Source: Actinomycetospora endophytica
Lineage (GTDB): Bacteria > Actinomycetota > Actinomycetes > Mycobacteriales > Pseudonocardiaceae
DNA length: 64,000 nucleotides
Direction of reading: 5' to 3'
NCBI RefSeq assembly: GCF_021026375.1
Contig: NZ_JAJNDB010000002.1
Coordinates: forward strand, 434,001-498,000
The position numbers and the translations under genes are program-made. This document shows, piece by piece, positions 7,755-17,761 of the stretch (positions are counted from its first letter, which is position 1; every line of letters starts with the position of its first letter). The notes beneath the pieces were generated by a model, which was not told the origin of the DNA, searched no databases, and saw only the letters and a list, made by a program, of their open reading frames with translations.

Positions 7755-9896
7755 ATGCGTCTGATCGCGGCGGGTGTCCTGGCGGTGCTGGCGCTCCTGG
7801 CCGGCTGCAGTACGTCGCCCCCGCCGCTCGTCGGGCAGGCCCCGACCCCGGCGCCCGTGAAACCCCAGCTCGAGCCGGATCCCACCCAGCTGCGGATCGG
7901 GGTCGACGACCTCGGGGGCGGGTTCAACGTCCACCGGATCGCCGATCTCACCCCGACCAGCCGCACGATGGCCGCCCTGGTCCTGCCCTCGGCGTTCCGC
8001 GCCGCCGCGAACGGTGGCCGGCAGCTGGACACGTCGGTGGTGACGTCGGCGAAGGTCACCTCGATCGCGCCCTACACGGTGTCCTACGAGATCGCCCCGG
8101 CCGCGGCGTGGTCGGACAACGCCCCCATCGCCGCCGAGGACTTCGTCTACCTGTGGCAGCAGATGCGCTCGCAGCCCGGCGTGGCGGACGCGGCCGGCTA
8201 CCGGGCGATCTCCGACGTGCGCTCGCGCGCCGGCGGCAAGGCCGTCGACGTCGTCTTCGACCGGCCCTACCCGGCGTGGCAGACGCTGTTCGACAACCTG
8301 CTGCCCGCCCACCTCCTCAAGGACGCCCCCGGCTCCTGGGGTGGCGCGCTGCAGGACAGCATCCCGGTCTCCGGCGGGCCCTACGCGGTGCGCCTGGTGG
8401 ACAGGATCCGAGGTCAGGTGACCCTGGCCCGCAACAGCGTCTACTGGGGCACTCCTCCCGTTCCGGACCAGATCGTCCTGCAGGCCGCCGACCACGCCTC
8501 GCTGATCGACCGGGTCCGCACCGGGGACGTCCAGGCGACCCAGTTCCGGGCCGACTCCTCGGACCTCGCGGCGCTGAACGCACTCGCCGCCGCGCCACCG
8601 GGACCGGCGGGACCGCTCGCGGTGAAGACGGTGCCCGAGGCGAGCGAGGTGCAGCTCGCGCTGCGCAGTGACGACGGCCCGCTCTCCGATCCGCGGGTGC
8701 GCCGCGCGGTGGTCTCGCTGCTCGACCGGGACGCCCTGATCGCGTCCGGGACGGGCGGGGGACCGTCGGCGGCGTTGCGCGCCGACGCGTTCGCGACGGC
8801 ACCGTCGGAGCCGAACTACCGGCCGACCCTGCCCGCCGACTCGCCGGCCGCGACCCCCGACCCGGCCGAGGCGGCCCGGTTGCTCACCGCCGCCGGGTAC
8901 GTCCGCGGCTCGGACGGTCGCTGGAGCATCGACGGCCGCGGCCTGCGGCTGCGGCTCTCCGCGCCTGCGCAGGCCTCGCCCTACGGTCGGCTGCTCGACA
9001 CCGTCGCCCAGGAGCTCAACGCGGCCGGGATCGGGACGACGGTGGTGGCCGACAGCGGCGCCAACCCCTTCCCGCCCGGACGGGGCCCGATCCCGTCGAG
9101 CACCGCCTCGGCGCCCGCCACCCCCTCGACGCCGGGTCCGCTCACCTCGTCGGCCCTGCCCGGTACGACGACGACCTCGCCGGAGCCGCCGTCGTCGACC
9201 CCGACCACGACGAGCGAGTCGTCGGGGACGACGACCTCGGTGCCGCCGACGCCGAAGTCCGCCTCGGACATGGCGGTCGCCGACCTCACGGTGCTCGCGC
9301 TGCCCGTGGGCGGGGACGCGATCGCCGACCTGGACTCGGTGGTCGGGTGTCCCGGCCGCCGGGCGCCGACGACGTCGGGCAGCTCGCCCGCCGTCCCCCG
9401 CACCACGACGGCGTCCCCGGCGACGACGACCTCGGCGGTCGCGCCGGCCGCCCCCGCCCCGCCGACGACCACGGTGGCGCCGACGAGCACCAACCCGCCA
9501 ATGACGACGTCGGGCACGCCCACGCCGAGCGCGTCGTCGTCGGACGGGTCGACGACCTCCGGGGCGGCCACGACGACGCCGCTGGACTCGGTCGGCACCC
9601 CGGAGACCTCGGAGGCGCTCTCGGTGACCGGGTTCTGCGATCCGGCGCTGCAGTCGGTGCTCGACGGCGCCTCGTCCGGGGCGATCGGGGAGGACACCGC
9701 CCTCGCGCTCGCCGAGCCGCTGCTCTGGCGCTCGACACCGGTGGTGCCGCTCTTCCAGGCGTCCTCGACCCTGGTCAGCCCGGCCGGCCGCACCGACGTC
9801 GTCGTCCCCCCGCTGGGGGCCAGCCCGTTCGCCTCGGCGGGTCGGTGGACGCCTCCCGCCCGACAGGCGCAGGCCAATGGGGATGCCAACAACTGA
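7755..9896 (+). CDS. Lipoprotein ABC-transporter substrate-binding protein (SBP family 5) with Thr/Pro/Ser-rich inserts
   Basis: 713 aa from ATG 7755 (MRLIAAGVLAVLALLAGC), which puts the lipobox LAGC at Cys18; an upstream ATG at 7695 would bury the signal. The N-terminal two thirds follow peptide-binding SBP_bac_5 proteins (VSYEIAPAAAWSDNAPIAAEDFVYLWQQM; VRRAVVSLLDRDALIA). The C-terminal lobe is broken by two long Thr/Ser/Pro tracts, about residues 440-500 and 535-620, before the fold resumes with FCDPALQSVLDGAS and a C-terminal WRSTPVVPLFQ segment. Anchored outside the membrane. It stands just upstream of the oligopeptide operon and may serve its permease. Confidence 0.85.
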   Translation: MRLIAAGVLAVLALLAGCSTSPPPLVGQAPTPAPVKPQLEPDPTQLRIGVDDLGGGFNVHRIADLTPTSRTMAALVLPSAFRAAANGGRQLDTSVVTSAKVTSIAPYTVSYEIAPAAAWSDNAPIAAEDFVYLWQQMRSQPGVADAAGYRAISDVRSRAGGKAVDVVFDRPYPAWQTLFDNLLPAHLLKDAPGSWGGALQDSIPVSGGPYAVRLVDRIRGQVTLARNSVYWGTPPVPDQIVLQAADHASLIDRVRTGDVQATQFRADSSDLAALNALAAAPPGPAGPLAVKTVPEASEVQLALRSDDGPLSDPRVRRAVVSLLDRDALIASGTGGGPSAALRADAFATAPSEPNYRPTLPADSPAATPDPAEAARLLTAAGYVRGSDGRWSIDGRGLRLRLSAPAQASPYGRLLDTVAQELNAAGIGTTVVADSGANPFPPGRGPIPSSTASAPATPSTPGPLTSSALPGTTTTSPEPPSSTPTTTSESSGTTTSVPPTPKSASDMAVADLTVLALPVGGDAIADLDSVVGCPGRRAPTTSGSSPAVPRTTTASPATTTSAVAPAAPAPPTTTVAPTSTNPPMTTSGTPTPSASSSDGSTTSGAATTTPLDSVGTPETSEALSVTGFCDPALQSVLDGASSGAIGEDTALALAEPLLWRSTPVVPLFQASSTLVSPAGRTDVVVPPLGASPFASAGRWTPPARQAQANGDANN

Positions 9897-10017
9897 TCCG
9901 TATGACGCAGCAGAGCGTCCGGATGGTCCTCCGAACGGGGCACGGTCCCGAACGCCCGGCGACCGACTCGTGACACTGAGGAAACACTCTGGGGTAGCGC
10001 GAGAGGTCTGGACCACT

Positions 10018-10023
10018 TAGGTT
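10018..10023 (+). promoter_or_regulatory. -10 box TAGGTT of the oligopeptide transporter operon
   Basis: TAGGTT lies about 48 nt before the GTG at 10071. The implied short leader contains the palindrome AAACGTTT and a GGGAGG ribosome site. Confidence 0.45.
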
Positions 10024-10070
10024 GCCCCGGGCGGCGACCCCGCCTTCGTCAAACGTTTTCGGGAGGTGTG

Positions 10071-11690
10071 GTGACCAGGATCACCAGGCGCGGTCGCTCG
10101 CGCTGGATCGTGCTGGGAGCGGTCGCGGCTACCGCCGCGCTGGTGCTGTCCGGGTGCGGCGGCGGCGGAGGCGGCGGCAACGACGGTCAGACCGTGTCGA
10201 TCGAGTGGGGCGAGCCGGAGAACCCGCTCATCCCCGGTTCGACGAACGAGGAGAACGGCGGCGACGCCGTCGACGCGCTGTTCGCCGGGCTCGTCAAGTA
10301 CGACCCGAAGACCGGGCAGCCGTCCAACGAGCAGGCGCAGTCGATCACCACGACCGACAACCGCACCTTCACCATCACGATCAAGCCGGGCTGGACCTTC
10401 CACGACGGCACGCCGGTGACGGCGCAGAGCTACGTGGACTCCTGGAACTGGACCGCGTTCGGCCCGAACGGTGCCCAGAACCAGACCTTCATGGAGAAGA
10501 TCGAGGGCTACGACCAGGTCAGCGCCTCGAACGCCACCGCGAAGACGATGTCCGGCCTGAAGGTCGTCAACCCGACGACGTTCACCGTGACGCTCACGAA
10601 GCCGTTCACGGTCTTCCCGGTCACCCTGGGCTACACCGCCTACGACCCGATGCCGCAGAAGTTCTTCACCGACCGCGCCGGGTACGAGGCCTCGCCGGTG
10701 GGCGACGGGCCGTTCAAGTTCGTCTCCCGCACGCCGAACCAGGAGCTCGACCTCACCCGCTACGACCAGTACCAGGGCGACGACAAGCCGCAGGTCCAGA
10801 ACCTGCAGTTCAAGGTCTACTCGGACCTCAACACCGCCTACCAGGACGTGGTCTCGGGCAACCTCGACCACATCCGCCAGATCCCGTCGTCGGCGCTGGC
10901 CGGCGGGCGCTACAAGCAGGATCTCGGCGCGGGTGCCGGCTCGGTCCCCGGCCTGGTCACCACCGACCTCGCCTTCCCGCTCTACGACCCCCGCTTCCAG
11001 AACCCCCTGCTGCGCAAGGCGTTCTCGATGGCGATCGACCGCAAGGCGATCATCGACCAGCTGTTCAACGGGCTCTACACCCCGGCCGACGGCTACACCA
11101 CGCCGTCGGTGCAGGGCTACGTGCCGAACCAGTGCGGTGAGGCCTGCACGTTCAACCCGACCGCGGCCAAGGCCATGCTCGCCCAGGCCGGCGGCGTCCA
11201 GGGGCCGGTCACGCTCGTCGCCAACTCCGACGGCGGCAACGACGAGTGGATGCAGGCGATCACCAATCAGCTGCGGCAGAACCTGGGGATCGACGTCCGC
11301 TACGCGCCGGTGCCGACCTTCCAGGAGGCCCGCAAGCTGGCGAACTCGAAGCAGTACACCGGGCCGTTCCGCGCGGCGTGGCAGGGCGACTACCCGAACA
11401 TCGAGACGTTCCTGACCCAGCTCTACCGGACCGGTGGCTCGTCGAACGACTCGAAGTACTCGAACCCGGCCTTCGACGCCGCCATGGACGCCGCCGACGG
11501 CGCCCCGACCATCGAGGCCGCGGACCAGGCGTACGCCCAGGCCGAGAAGATCGCCCTCAACGACATGCCCAGCATCCCGCTGTGGAGCCGGCCGGTCATC
11601 TGGGGCAATGGTCAGCGCCTGACGAACGGGGTCCAGAATCCCCTGAACCGTCTGGTCACCTCGAGCTTCCAGCTCAAGCCCGGGAGCTGA
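10071..11690 (+). CDS. Oligopeptide ABC transporter, substrate-binding lipoprotein
   Basis: 539 aa from GTG 10071 (a second GTG three bases upstream is possible; the GGGAGG ribosome site fits both). Signal sequence WIVLGAVAATAALVLSGC with lipobox LSGC at Cys29 followed by a Gly-rich tether. The SBP_bac_5 fold is clear: AGLVKYDPKTGQ, WTFHDGTPVTAQSYVDSWNW, the DPMPQKFF segment and IPLWSRPVIWGNGQ at the C-terminus. Binds peptides outside the membrane and delivers them to the permease encoded next. First gene of a five-gene operon; 98 nt precede the permease, room for a dampening hairpin (stem GGCCGGCTCCCC-type around 11727-11757). Confidence 0.92.
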   Translation: MTRITRRGRSRWIVLGAVAATAALVLSGCGGGGGGGNDGQTVSIEWGEPENPLIPGSTNEENGGDAVDALFAGLVKYDPKTGQPSNEQAQSITTTDNRTFTITIKPGWTFHDGTPVTAQSYVDSWNWTAFGPNGAQNQTFMEKIEGYDQVSASNATAKTMSGLKVVNPTTFTVTLTKPFTVFPVTLGYTAYDPMPQKFFTDRAGYEASPVGDGPFKFVSRTPNQELDLTRYDQYQGDDKPQVQNLQFKVYSDLNTAYQDVVSGNLDHIRQIPSSALAGGRYKQDLGAGAGSVPGLVTTDLAFPLYDPRFQNPLLRKAFSMAIDRKAIIDQLFNGLYTPADGYTTPSVQGYVPNQCGEACTFNPTAAKAMLAQAGGVQGPVTLVANSDGGNDEWMQAITNQLRQNLGIDVRYAPVPTFQEARKLANSKQYTGPFRAAWQGDYPNIETFLTQLYRTGGSSNDSKYSNPAFDAAMDAADGAPTIEAADQAYAQAEKIALNDMPSIPLWSRPVIWGNGQRLTNGVQNPLNRLVTSSFQLKPGS

Positions 11691-11788
11691 TCGGGCGAAC
11701 GGCCTGACCTTCCACCACCGGTCGCGGCCGGCTCCCCGACGTGGGGGAGCCGGCCGCTTCCGGGTCACGTGCCGCCCGAGGAGGACCG

Positions 11789-12715
11789 ATGGGCCGCTAC
11801 ACCCTGCGGCGCCTGCTGCAGGCGATCCCCGTGTTCCTGGGGACCACCTTGATGATCTATTACCTCGTCTGGGGCCTGTCGAGCGATCCGTTCGCCGGCA
11901 AGTGCGGGCAGCGGGCCTGCCCGCAGTCCTACGTCGACCTCATGACCAAGCGCCTGAACCTGGGTGACCCCGTCATCGTCCAGTGGCTGAAGTACCTCGG
12001 CGGGCTGTTCACCGGCGACTTCGGCCGGACGTTCAGCGGCAACGAGGTCTCCGACCTGATCGCGAACGCCGCCCCGATCTCCTTCCGGCTCGCGGTGGTC
12101 GCCGTGGTCATCGAGATCGTCATCGGCATCACGGCCGGCGTCGTGTCCGCACTGCGCGGCCGCAGCTTCGTCGACTCGCTGATCCTGATCTCGACGCTGT
12201 TCCTGATCTCGCTGCCGGTGTTCGTCACCGGCCTGGTGGTCAAGCAGGTCTTCGGGGTCGAGCTCGGCTGGATCCGCACCTCCGTGCCCACCGACCCGGA
12301 CGTGTTCCAGCTCTTCGTCCCCGGCCTCGTCCTGGGCAGCCTCTCCATGGCGTTCGTCGCCCGGCTGACCCGGACCTCGATGATGGAGAACACCCGCGCG
12401 GACTTCGTCCGGACCGCGGTCGCGAAGGGGCTGTCCCGACGCCGGGTGGTCGTCGCGCACATCCTGCGCACCTCGCTGCTCCCGGTGGTCACCTTCATCG
12501 GCACCGACCTCGGCAGCCTCATGGGCGGCGCGGTGGTCACCGAGGGCGTGTTCAACATCCGCGGGCTCGGCGGCCTGGTGTTCCAGGGCATCCAGCGCCA
12601 GGAGGAGGCCCAGGTCGTCGGCGTCGTCGTCCTGCTGGTGATCATCTATCTGCTCGTCAACCTGGTCGTGGACCTGCTCTACGCGGTCCTCGACCCGAGG
12701 ATCCGTTATGACTGA
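11789..12715 (+). CDS. Oligopeptide ABC transporter permease, OppB type
   Basis: 308 aa from ATG 11789 (MGRYTLRRLLQAIPVFLG), preceded by GGAGGACCG; an ATG-type start 48 nt upstream lacks a ribosome site. Six membrane helices and the EAA loop (RADFVRTAVAKGLSRRRVVVAHILR) that docks the ATPase are visible. A periplasmic stretch with CGQRACPQSYVDLM after helix 1 has two Cys. Forms the membrane channel with the next gene product, whose start overlaps this stop by 8 nt. Confidence 0.93.
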   Translation: MGRYTLRRLLQAIPVFLGTTLMIYYLVWGLSSDPFAGKCGQRACPQSYVDLMTKRLNLGDPVIVQWLKYLGGLFTGDFGRTFSGNEVSDLIANAAPISFRLAVVAVVIEIVIGITAGVVSALRGRSFVDSLILISTLFLISLPVFVTGLVVKQVFGVELGWIRTSVPTDPDVFQLFVPGLVLGSLSMAFVARLTRTSMMENTRADFVRTAVAKGLSRRRVVVAHILRTSLLPVVTFIGTDLGSLMGGAVVTEGVFNIRGLGGLVFQGIQRQEEAQVVGVVVLLVIIYLLVNLVVDLLYAVLDPRIRYD

Positions 12716-13640
12716 CACGATCACCGACCCCCAGGCGGAGGCGGAGATCGGCTCGGCCGCCGAGCCGGCCGCCGAGGCCGGGCTCTGGTCGGACGCCTGG
12801 AAGCAGCTCCGGCGGCGCCCGCTGTTCCTCATCTCGGGGACCGTCATCGTCATCGTCCTGCTGATGGCGCTCTTCCCGTCGCTGTTCACCCACGTCGACC
12901 CCGTGACGGGCAACCTCGACCAGTCCGGCGCCGACCCGTCGTCGGACGCCTGGTTCGGCCGGGACCTCTACGGCCGGGACGTCTACTCGCGGACGATCCA
13001 CGGCGCCGGTCCCTCGCTCGCGGTCGGCCTGCTGGCCACGATCGGCACCGTCCTCGTCGGGTCCCTCGCCGGGCTGGTCATGGGCTACGCCCGGGGCCTG
13101 ACCGACGCGGTGCTCTCGCGGATCGCCGAGATCTTCGCCGGGCTGCCGTTCGTGCTCGGCGGCATCGTCATCCTGACGACGTTCAACAAGCCCGGCGAGA
13201 TCGTCCCGGCGGGCCGGCTGATCGCGCAGGTGGTGCTCACGATCGTCGTGCTGACGTGGCCGCTCGCGATGCGCATCATGCGCGCGGCCGCGCTGACCGC
13301 GGCGCAACAGGACTACGTCAAGGCCGCCCGGGCCCTCGGCGCCGGACCGCTGCGGATCATGTTCCGGCACATGCTGCCGAACTGCCTCGCGCCGGTGCTG
13401 GTCTACGGCACCATCCAGCTCGGCGTGAACATCGGCGCCGAGGCGACGCTGTCCTACCTCGGCATCGGCCTCAAGGATCCCGTCGTCTCCTGGGGCGTGA
13501 TGATCGCCGAGGTGCAGTCCCGGATCATCCAGATGCCGCACGCGCTGTTCTTCCCGGCCACCTTCCTGGTGGTCACCGTGCTGGCGTTCGTGATGATGGG
13601 CGACGCCCTGCGCGACGCGATCGACCCGAGAGGACGGTGA
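12708..13640 (+). CDS. Oligopeptide ABC transporter permease, OppC type
   Basis: 310 aa. The N-terminal cytoplasmic segment with WKQLRRRPLFLISG precedes helix 1, as in OppC/DppC proteins; the sequence then has HVDPVTG, FGRDLYGRDVYSRTIHGAGP and the EAA loop QDYVKAARALGAGPLRIMFR. Five to six helices. Heterodimer partner of the OppB-type permease. The start overlaps the previous stop (8 nt) and the next gene begins 8 nt downstream, so expression is coupled. Confidence 0.93.
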   Translation: MTDTITDPQAEAEIGSAAEPAAEAGLWSDAWKQLRRRPLFLISGTVIVIVLLMALFPSLFTHVDPVTGNLDQSGADPSSDAWFGRDLYGRDVYSRTIHGAGPSLAVGLLATIGTVLVGSLAGLVMGYARGLTDAVLSRIAEIFAGLPFVLGGIVILTTFNKPGEIVPAGRLIAQVVLTIVVLTWPLAMRIMRAAALTAAQQDYVKAARALGAGPLRIMFRHMLPNCLAPVLVYGTIQLGVNIGAEATLSYLGIGLKDPVVSWGVMIAEVQSRIIQMPHALFFPATFLVVTVLAFVMMGDALRDAIDPRGR

Positions 13641-13647
13641 GCGGGGC

Positions 13648-14687
13648 ATGACCGAGACAGCAGCGGCCCCGCTGCTCGAGGTGTCCGACCTCCGCGTGGA
13701 GTTCGGGAACCCCAGGCACGGTGATGTCGCGTCCGTCCTGAACGGCGTGAGCTACCAGGTGTCGGCCGGCGAGACACTCGCCGTGCTCGGCGAGTCCGGC
13801 TCCGGCAAGAGCGTCACGGCCCAGACCGTGATGGGCATCCTCGACACCCCGCCCGGCCGGATCACCGGCGGCTCGGTGCGGTTCAAGGGCGAGGAGCTGC
13901 TGGGCGCGGACCCGGAGCGGCGCCGGCTGCTGCGCGGCGAGTCGATGGCGATGATCTTCCAGGACGCGCTGTCGGCGCTGAACCCGGTCTACACCGTGGG
14001 CGCGCAGATCGCGGAGCAGTTCCGCTTCCGCCGGGGCATGTCGCGCAAGGACGCCATGGTGAAGGCGGCCGAGCTCCTCGACCTCGTGAAGATCCCGAAC
14101 GCGGCGCAGCGCGTCCGGGAGTACCCGCACCAGTTCTCCGGCGGGATGCGCCAGCGCGCCATGATCGCGATGTCGCTGGCGCTCGACCCCGAGCTGCTCA
14201 TCGCCGACGAGCCGACCACCGCGCTCGACGTCACCGTGCAGGCCCAGATCATGGAGCTGCTCGACGAGCTGTGCCGCGAGCGCACCATGGGGATGATCCT
14301 GATCACCCACGACCTCGGCGTCGTCGCCGAGGTCGCCGACCGGATCGCCGTCATGTACGCGGGCCGGATCGTCGAGGAGGCCGACGCGGCCAGCCTCTAC
14401 GCGCATCCCGCGCACCCCTACACCCGCGGGCTGATGGCCTCGGTGCCCCGGCTCGACGGCGGGGGCGGCCAGCTCGACCCGATCCCGGGCCTGCCGCCGT
14501 CGCTGTCGGCGATCCCCCCGGGCTGCCCGTTCCACCCGCGCTGCGCCCACGCCGAGGACCGGTGCCGCAGCGAGCTGCCGTCGCTGCGCGCCCTCGACGA
14601 CCCCGACGCCACCGGGGACGACCACCGTGCGGCGTGCCACTTCGCCGAACGCTTCGTCGGCGCCTCGCCCGAGGAGGTGCTCACGCC

Positions 14688-14691
<4 letters not shown>
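13648..14691 (+). CDS. Oligopeptide ABC transporter ATP-binding protein, OppD type
   Basis: 347 aa. Walker A GESGSGKS (48-55), Q-loop FQDALSALNP, signature FSGGMRQRAMIA, Walker B LLIADEPTTALD and H-loop ILITHD are all present, so the ATPase should be active. The C-terminal oligopeptide-transporter extension is present with its Cys pattern GCPFHPRCAHAEDRC, which binds an iron-sulfur cluster in some homologues. Pairs with the OppF-type subunit as a heterodimeric motor; stop overlaps the next start (GTGA). Confidence 0.94.
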
Positions 14692-15701
<1,010 letters not shown>

Positions 15702-15726
15702 CTCCCCGCCCGCAGCGGGTACGCGG

Positions 15727-16401
15727 GTGCACGTGGACGAGATCGAGGAGTGGAGCCGGGCGCAGGCACGGGTGATCGCCCTGATGGCGGGCGCCACCGC
15801 CGAGCAGGTCTCGACGACCGTGCCCGCGTGCCCGGACTGGACCGCGCGGGACCTGTTCTCGCACATGGTCGGACTGGGCAGCGACGTCGTCGCCGGGGAC
15901 GAGCCGGATGACCACAACGCCGACTGGACCGCGAAGCAGGTCCGGGAGCGCGCGGACCGGTCGGTCGACGACCTGATCACCGAGTGGCAGCGCACCGCCG
16001 AGCCGCTGCGGGCGTGGATGGCCGAGCACGGCAGCCGCCCGCTCGGCGACGTGATCATCCACGAGCAGGATCTCCGGGGCGCGCTCGGCGTCCCCGGCGG
16101 ACAGGACACCGACGGGCTGGCCGCGATCCGGGACCGGTTCGCGCCGCGGGTCGGCGGGCGGCTCCCGGCGGGCACGACGCTCGGACTGGTCGGTGACTCC
16201 TGGTCGTGGGCCTCGGACGGCGGTGATCCGGCGTCGGCCGACGTCGTGATCGCCGCCCCGGACTTCGAGCTCGCGCGGGCGCTGCTCGCGCGCCGCTCGG
16301 CCGGCCGGATCCGGTCGTGGGTGCGGTCCGGGGACGTCGGGCCGGTGCTGGACGCGTTCGCCACCCTCGGCCCGCTGCCGACCGAGGAACGGCACGAATA
16401 G
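15727..16401 (+). CDS. Maleylpyruvate isomerase N-terminal (DinB-like, mycothiol-dependent) family protein
   Basis: 224 aa, GTG start. The helix EEWSRAQARVIALMAGATAEQ, then PACPDWTARDLFSHMVGLGSDV with His46, and VIIHEQDLRGALG with His112 form the metal site of the DinB/MDMPI fold found in mycothiol-dependent maleylpyruvate isomerase. The second half (from residue 130) carries the smaller C-terminal domain. Such proteins are thought to use mycothiol as cofactor, and mshB, a mycothiol biosynthesis gene, follows directly. The stop codon TAG is part of the mshB -10 box. Confidence 0.8.
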   Translation: MHVDEIEEWSRAQARVIALMAGATAEQVSTTVPACPDWTARDLFSHMVGLGSDVVAGDEPDDHNADWTAKQVRERADRSVDDLITEWQRTAEPLRAWMAEHGSRPLGDVIIHEQDLRGALGVPGGQDTDGLAAIRDRFAPRVGGRLPAGTTLGLVGDSWSWASDGGDPASADVVIAAPDFELARALLARRSAGRIRSWVRSGDVGPVLDAFATLGPLPTEERHE

Positions 16402-16404
16402 GCT
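16399..16404 (+). promoter_or_regulatory. -10 box TAGGCT of mshB, overlapping upstream stop codon
   Basis: The TAG stop of the preceding gene (16399-16401) forms the first half of TAGGCT; 7 nt later comes the mshB GTG at 16412. Leaderless pattern. Confidence 0.6.
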
Positions 16405-16411
16405 GCCCGGC

Positions 16412-17281
16412 GTGTCCGCCCCCCGGCGAATGGTCCTGGTCCACGCCCACCCGGACGACGAGACGATCACCTGCGGCGGGCTGATGGCCCGCGCGGTCGA
16501 GGCCGGGGTGGGGGTCACGCTGGTGACCTGCACCCTCGGGGAGCAGGGCGAGGTGATCCCGCCGTCGTTGCAGGCCCTCGAGGGGAGCCCGGACCTCGCC
16601 GCGCACCGCGCCGGCGAGTTGGACCAGGCCTGTGCGGCGCTGGGCGTCACCGACCACCGCCTGCTCGGCGGGCGGGGCCGCTGGCACGACTCCGGCATGG
16701 TCGCCACCGGCGAGGGCATCCGCGCCGCCGCGCCCGCCGACCTCGGGGAGGGCGCGTTCTCGCGCCGCGCGGACGTCGACCTCCAGGTGGCCCAGCTGGT
16801 CGAGATCCTCACCGAGGTCGAGCCCGACGTCGTCGTCAGCTACGACGCCACGGGCGGCTACGGCCACCCCGACCACGTGCGTGCCCACGAGATCGCGGGC
16901 GGCGCGGTGGAGAAGCTGGACCCGCTCGGCGACCGGATCGGGCTGTGGGCCACGGCCGCCGCGCACGACGAGGTCGAGGCCGGCCTGACCGCGCTGGGCC
17001 GCCGGGCCTGGCTGCCGCTGCCCGTCCCCCCGGTGGCGGACCTCCCGACGGTGCCGGACGCGACGGTCACGGTGCGGGTCGCGCTCGGGCCCGCACGGGT
17101 CCGCAAGCTCGCGGCGCTGCGCGCGCACGCCACCCAGATCCGGGTGTTCGACGACGGGCGCGAGCCCCCGGCGTTCGCGCTGTCCAACGACCTCGCGCAG
17201 CCGGTCCTGGCGGCCGAGCACTTCGTGCTGTTGCGCGGGCCGGGCGGCGCCGCGGCGACGCTGGGAGCCCTGTCGGCGTGA
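16412..17281 (+). CDS. mshB: N-acetyl-1-D-myo-inositol-2-amino-2-deoxy-alpha-D-glucopyranoside deacetylase
   Basis: 289 aa, usual MshB length. The zinc motif HAHPDDE (11-17) supplies His13 and Asp16; a third His lies in GYGHPDHVRAH (around 152-155). TLGEQGEVIPPSLQ and LLGGRGRWHDSGM are MshB-specific and separate it from the paralogue Mca. It removes acetate from GlcNAc-inositol in mycothiol synthesis, in the cytosol. Translation probably starts leaderless from GTG. The stop overlaps the start of a small membrane protein gene, the same neighbour as in mycobacteria. Confidence 0.93.
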   Translation: MSAPRRMVLVHAHPDDETITCGGLMARAVEAGVGVTLVTCTLGEQGEVIPPSLQALEGSPDLAAHRAGELDQACAALGVTDHRLLGGRGRWHDSGMVATGEGIRAAAPADLGEGAFSRRADVDLQVAQLVEILTEVEPDVVVSYDATGGYGHPDHVRAHEIAGGAVEKLDPLGDRIGLWATAAAHDEVEAGLTALGRRAWLPLPVPPVADLPTVPDATVTVRVALGPARVRKLAALRAHATQIRVFDDGREPPAFALSNDLAQPVLAAEHFVLLRGPGGAAATLGALSA

Positions 17282-17658
17282 ACGGTTCGGTGATGGTGCG
17301 GGCCGTGGCGCTCGCGGTGATCCTGCTCGACACGGTGCTGCTCGCGCTGACCGAGGTGGCGTGGCTGTCGGTGCGGATCGGGACGGTGCCCTTCCCGGTC
17401 TCGGCGCTGGTCGCGGCCGTGACCACGCCGCTGCTCGTGCGCGCGGCCGACCGGCTGCGGCCGGGGACGCGGATTGCGCTCGTGCCGCTGGTGGTGTGGT
17501 TGCTCGTGGTGGTCGTGACGGGGCTGTGGAGCCCGGCCGGGCCCGGGATGTTCCCGCAGGACTGGCGGGGGCTGCTGCTCGTGGCGGCCGGGCTGCTGCC
17601 GGGCACGTGGGTGGCGAGCCGCCCGGTGGGGCGGGTGCGGGCGACGTCGTCGTCGTGA
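17278..17658 (+). CDS. Small membrane protein downstream of mshB
   Basis: 126 aa from GTG 17278 overlapping the mshB stop (GTGA); ATG at 17293 is an alternative start. Four hydrophobic stretches (VRAVALAVILLDTVLLALTE; VPFPVSALVAAVTTPLLV; IALVPLVVWLLVVVVTGLW; GLLLVAAGLLPGTW) predict a four-helix membrane protein. Its tight coupling to mshB recalls the mycobacterial pair Rv1170-Rv1171. No catalytic motif; function unknown, perhaps accessory to mycothiol metabolism or only cotranscribed. Confidence 0.75.
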   Translation: MNGSVMVRAVALAVILLDTVLLALTEVAWLSVRIGTVPFPVSALVAAVTTPLLVRAADRLRPGTRIALVPLVVWLLVVVVTGLWSPAGPGMFPQDWRGLLLVAAGLLPGTWVASRPVGRVRATSSS

Positions 17659-17716
17659 TCAGGGGCACGTGGGGCATGCGCCGGCGCCGTCGGGCATGCC
17701 TCGTGTGCTGTTGATC
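17657..17716. repeat. Palindromic element family B, copy 2
   Basis: Imperfect 23-nt arms at 17657-17679 and 17694-17716. The right arm, read on the other strand, begins GATCAACAGCAC like copy 1 (4464 onward), and both arms end GGCATGC. Loop GCCGGCGCCGTCGG is itself GC-rich. It immediately follows the membrane protein stop (17656-17658) and may terminate that operon. Confidence 0.6.
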
Positions 17717-17761
17717 GACGAATGAGGTTCGCCGGCGGACGACATCGGGAACGGAGCGGTC

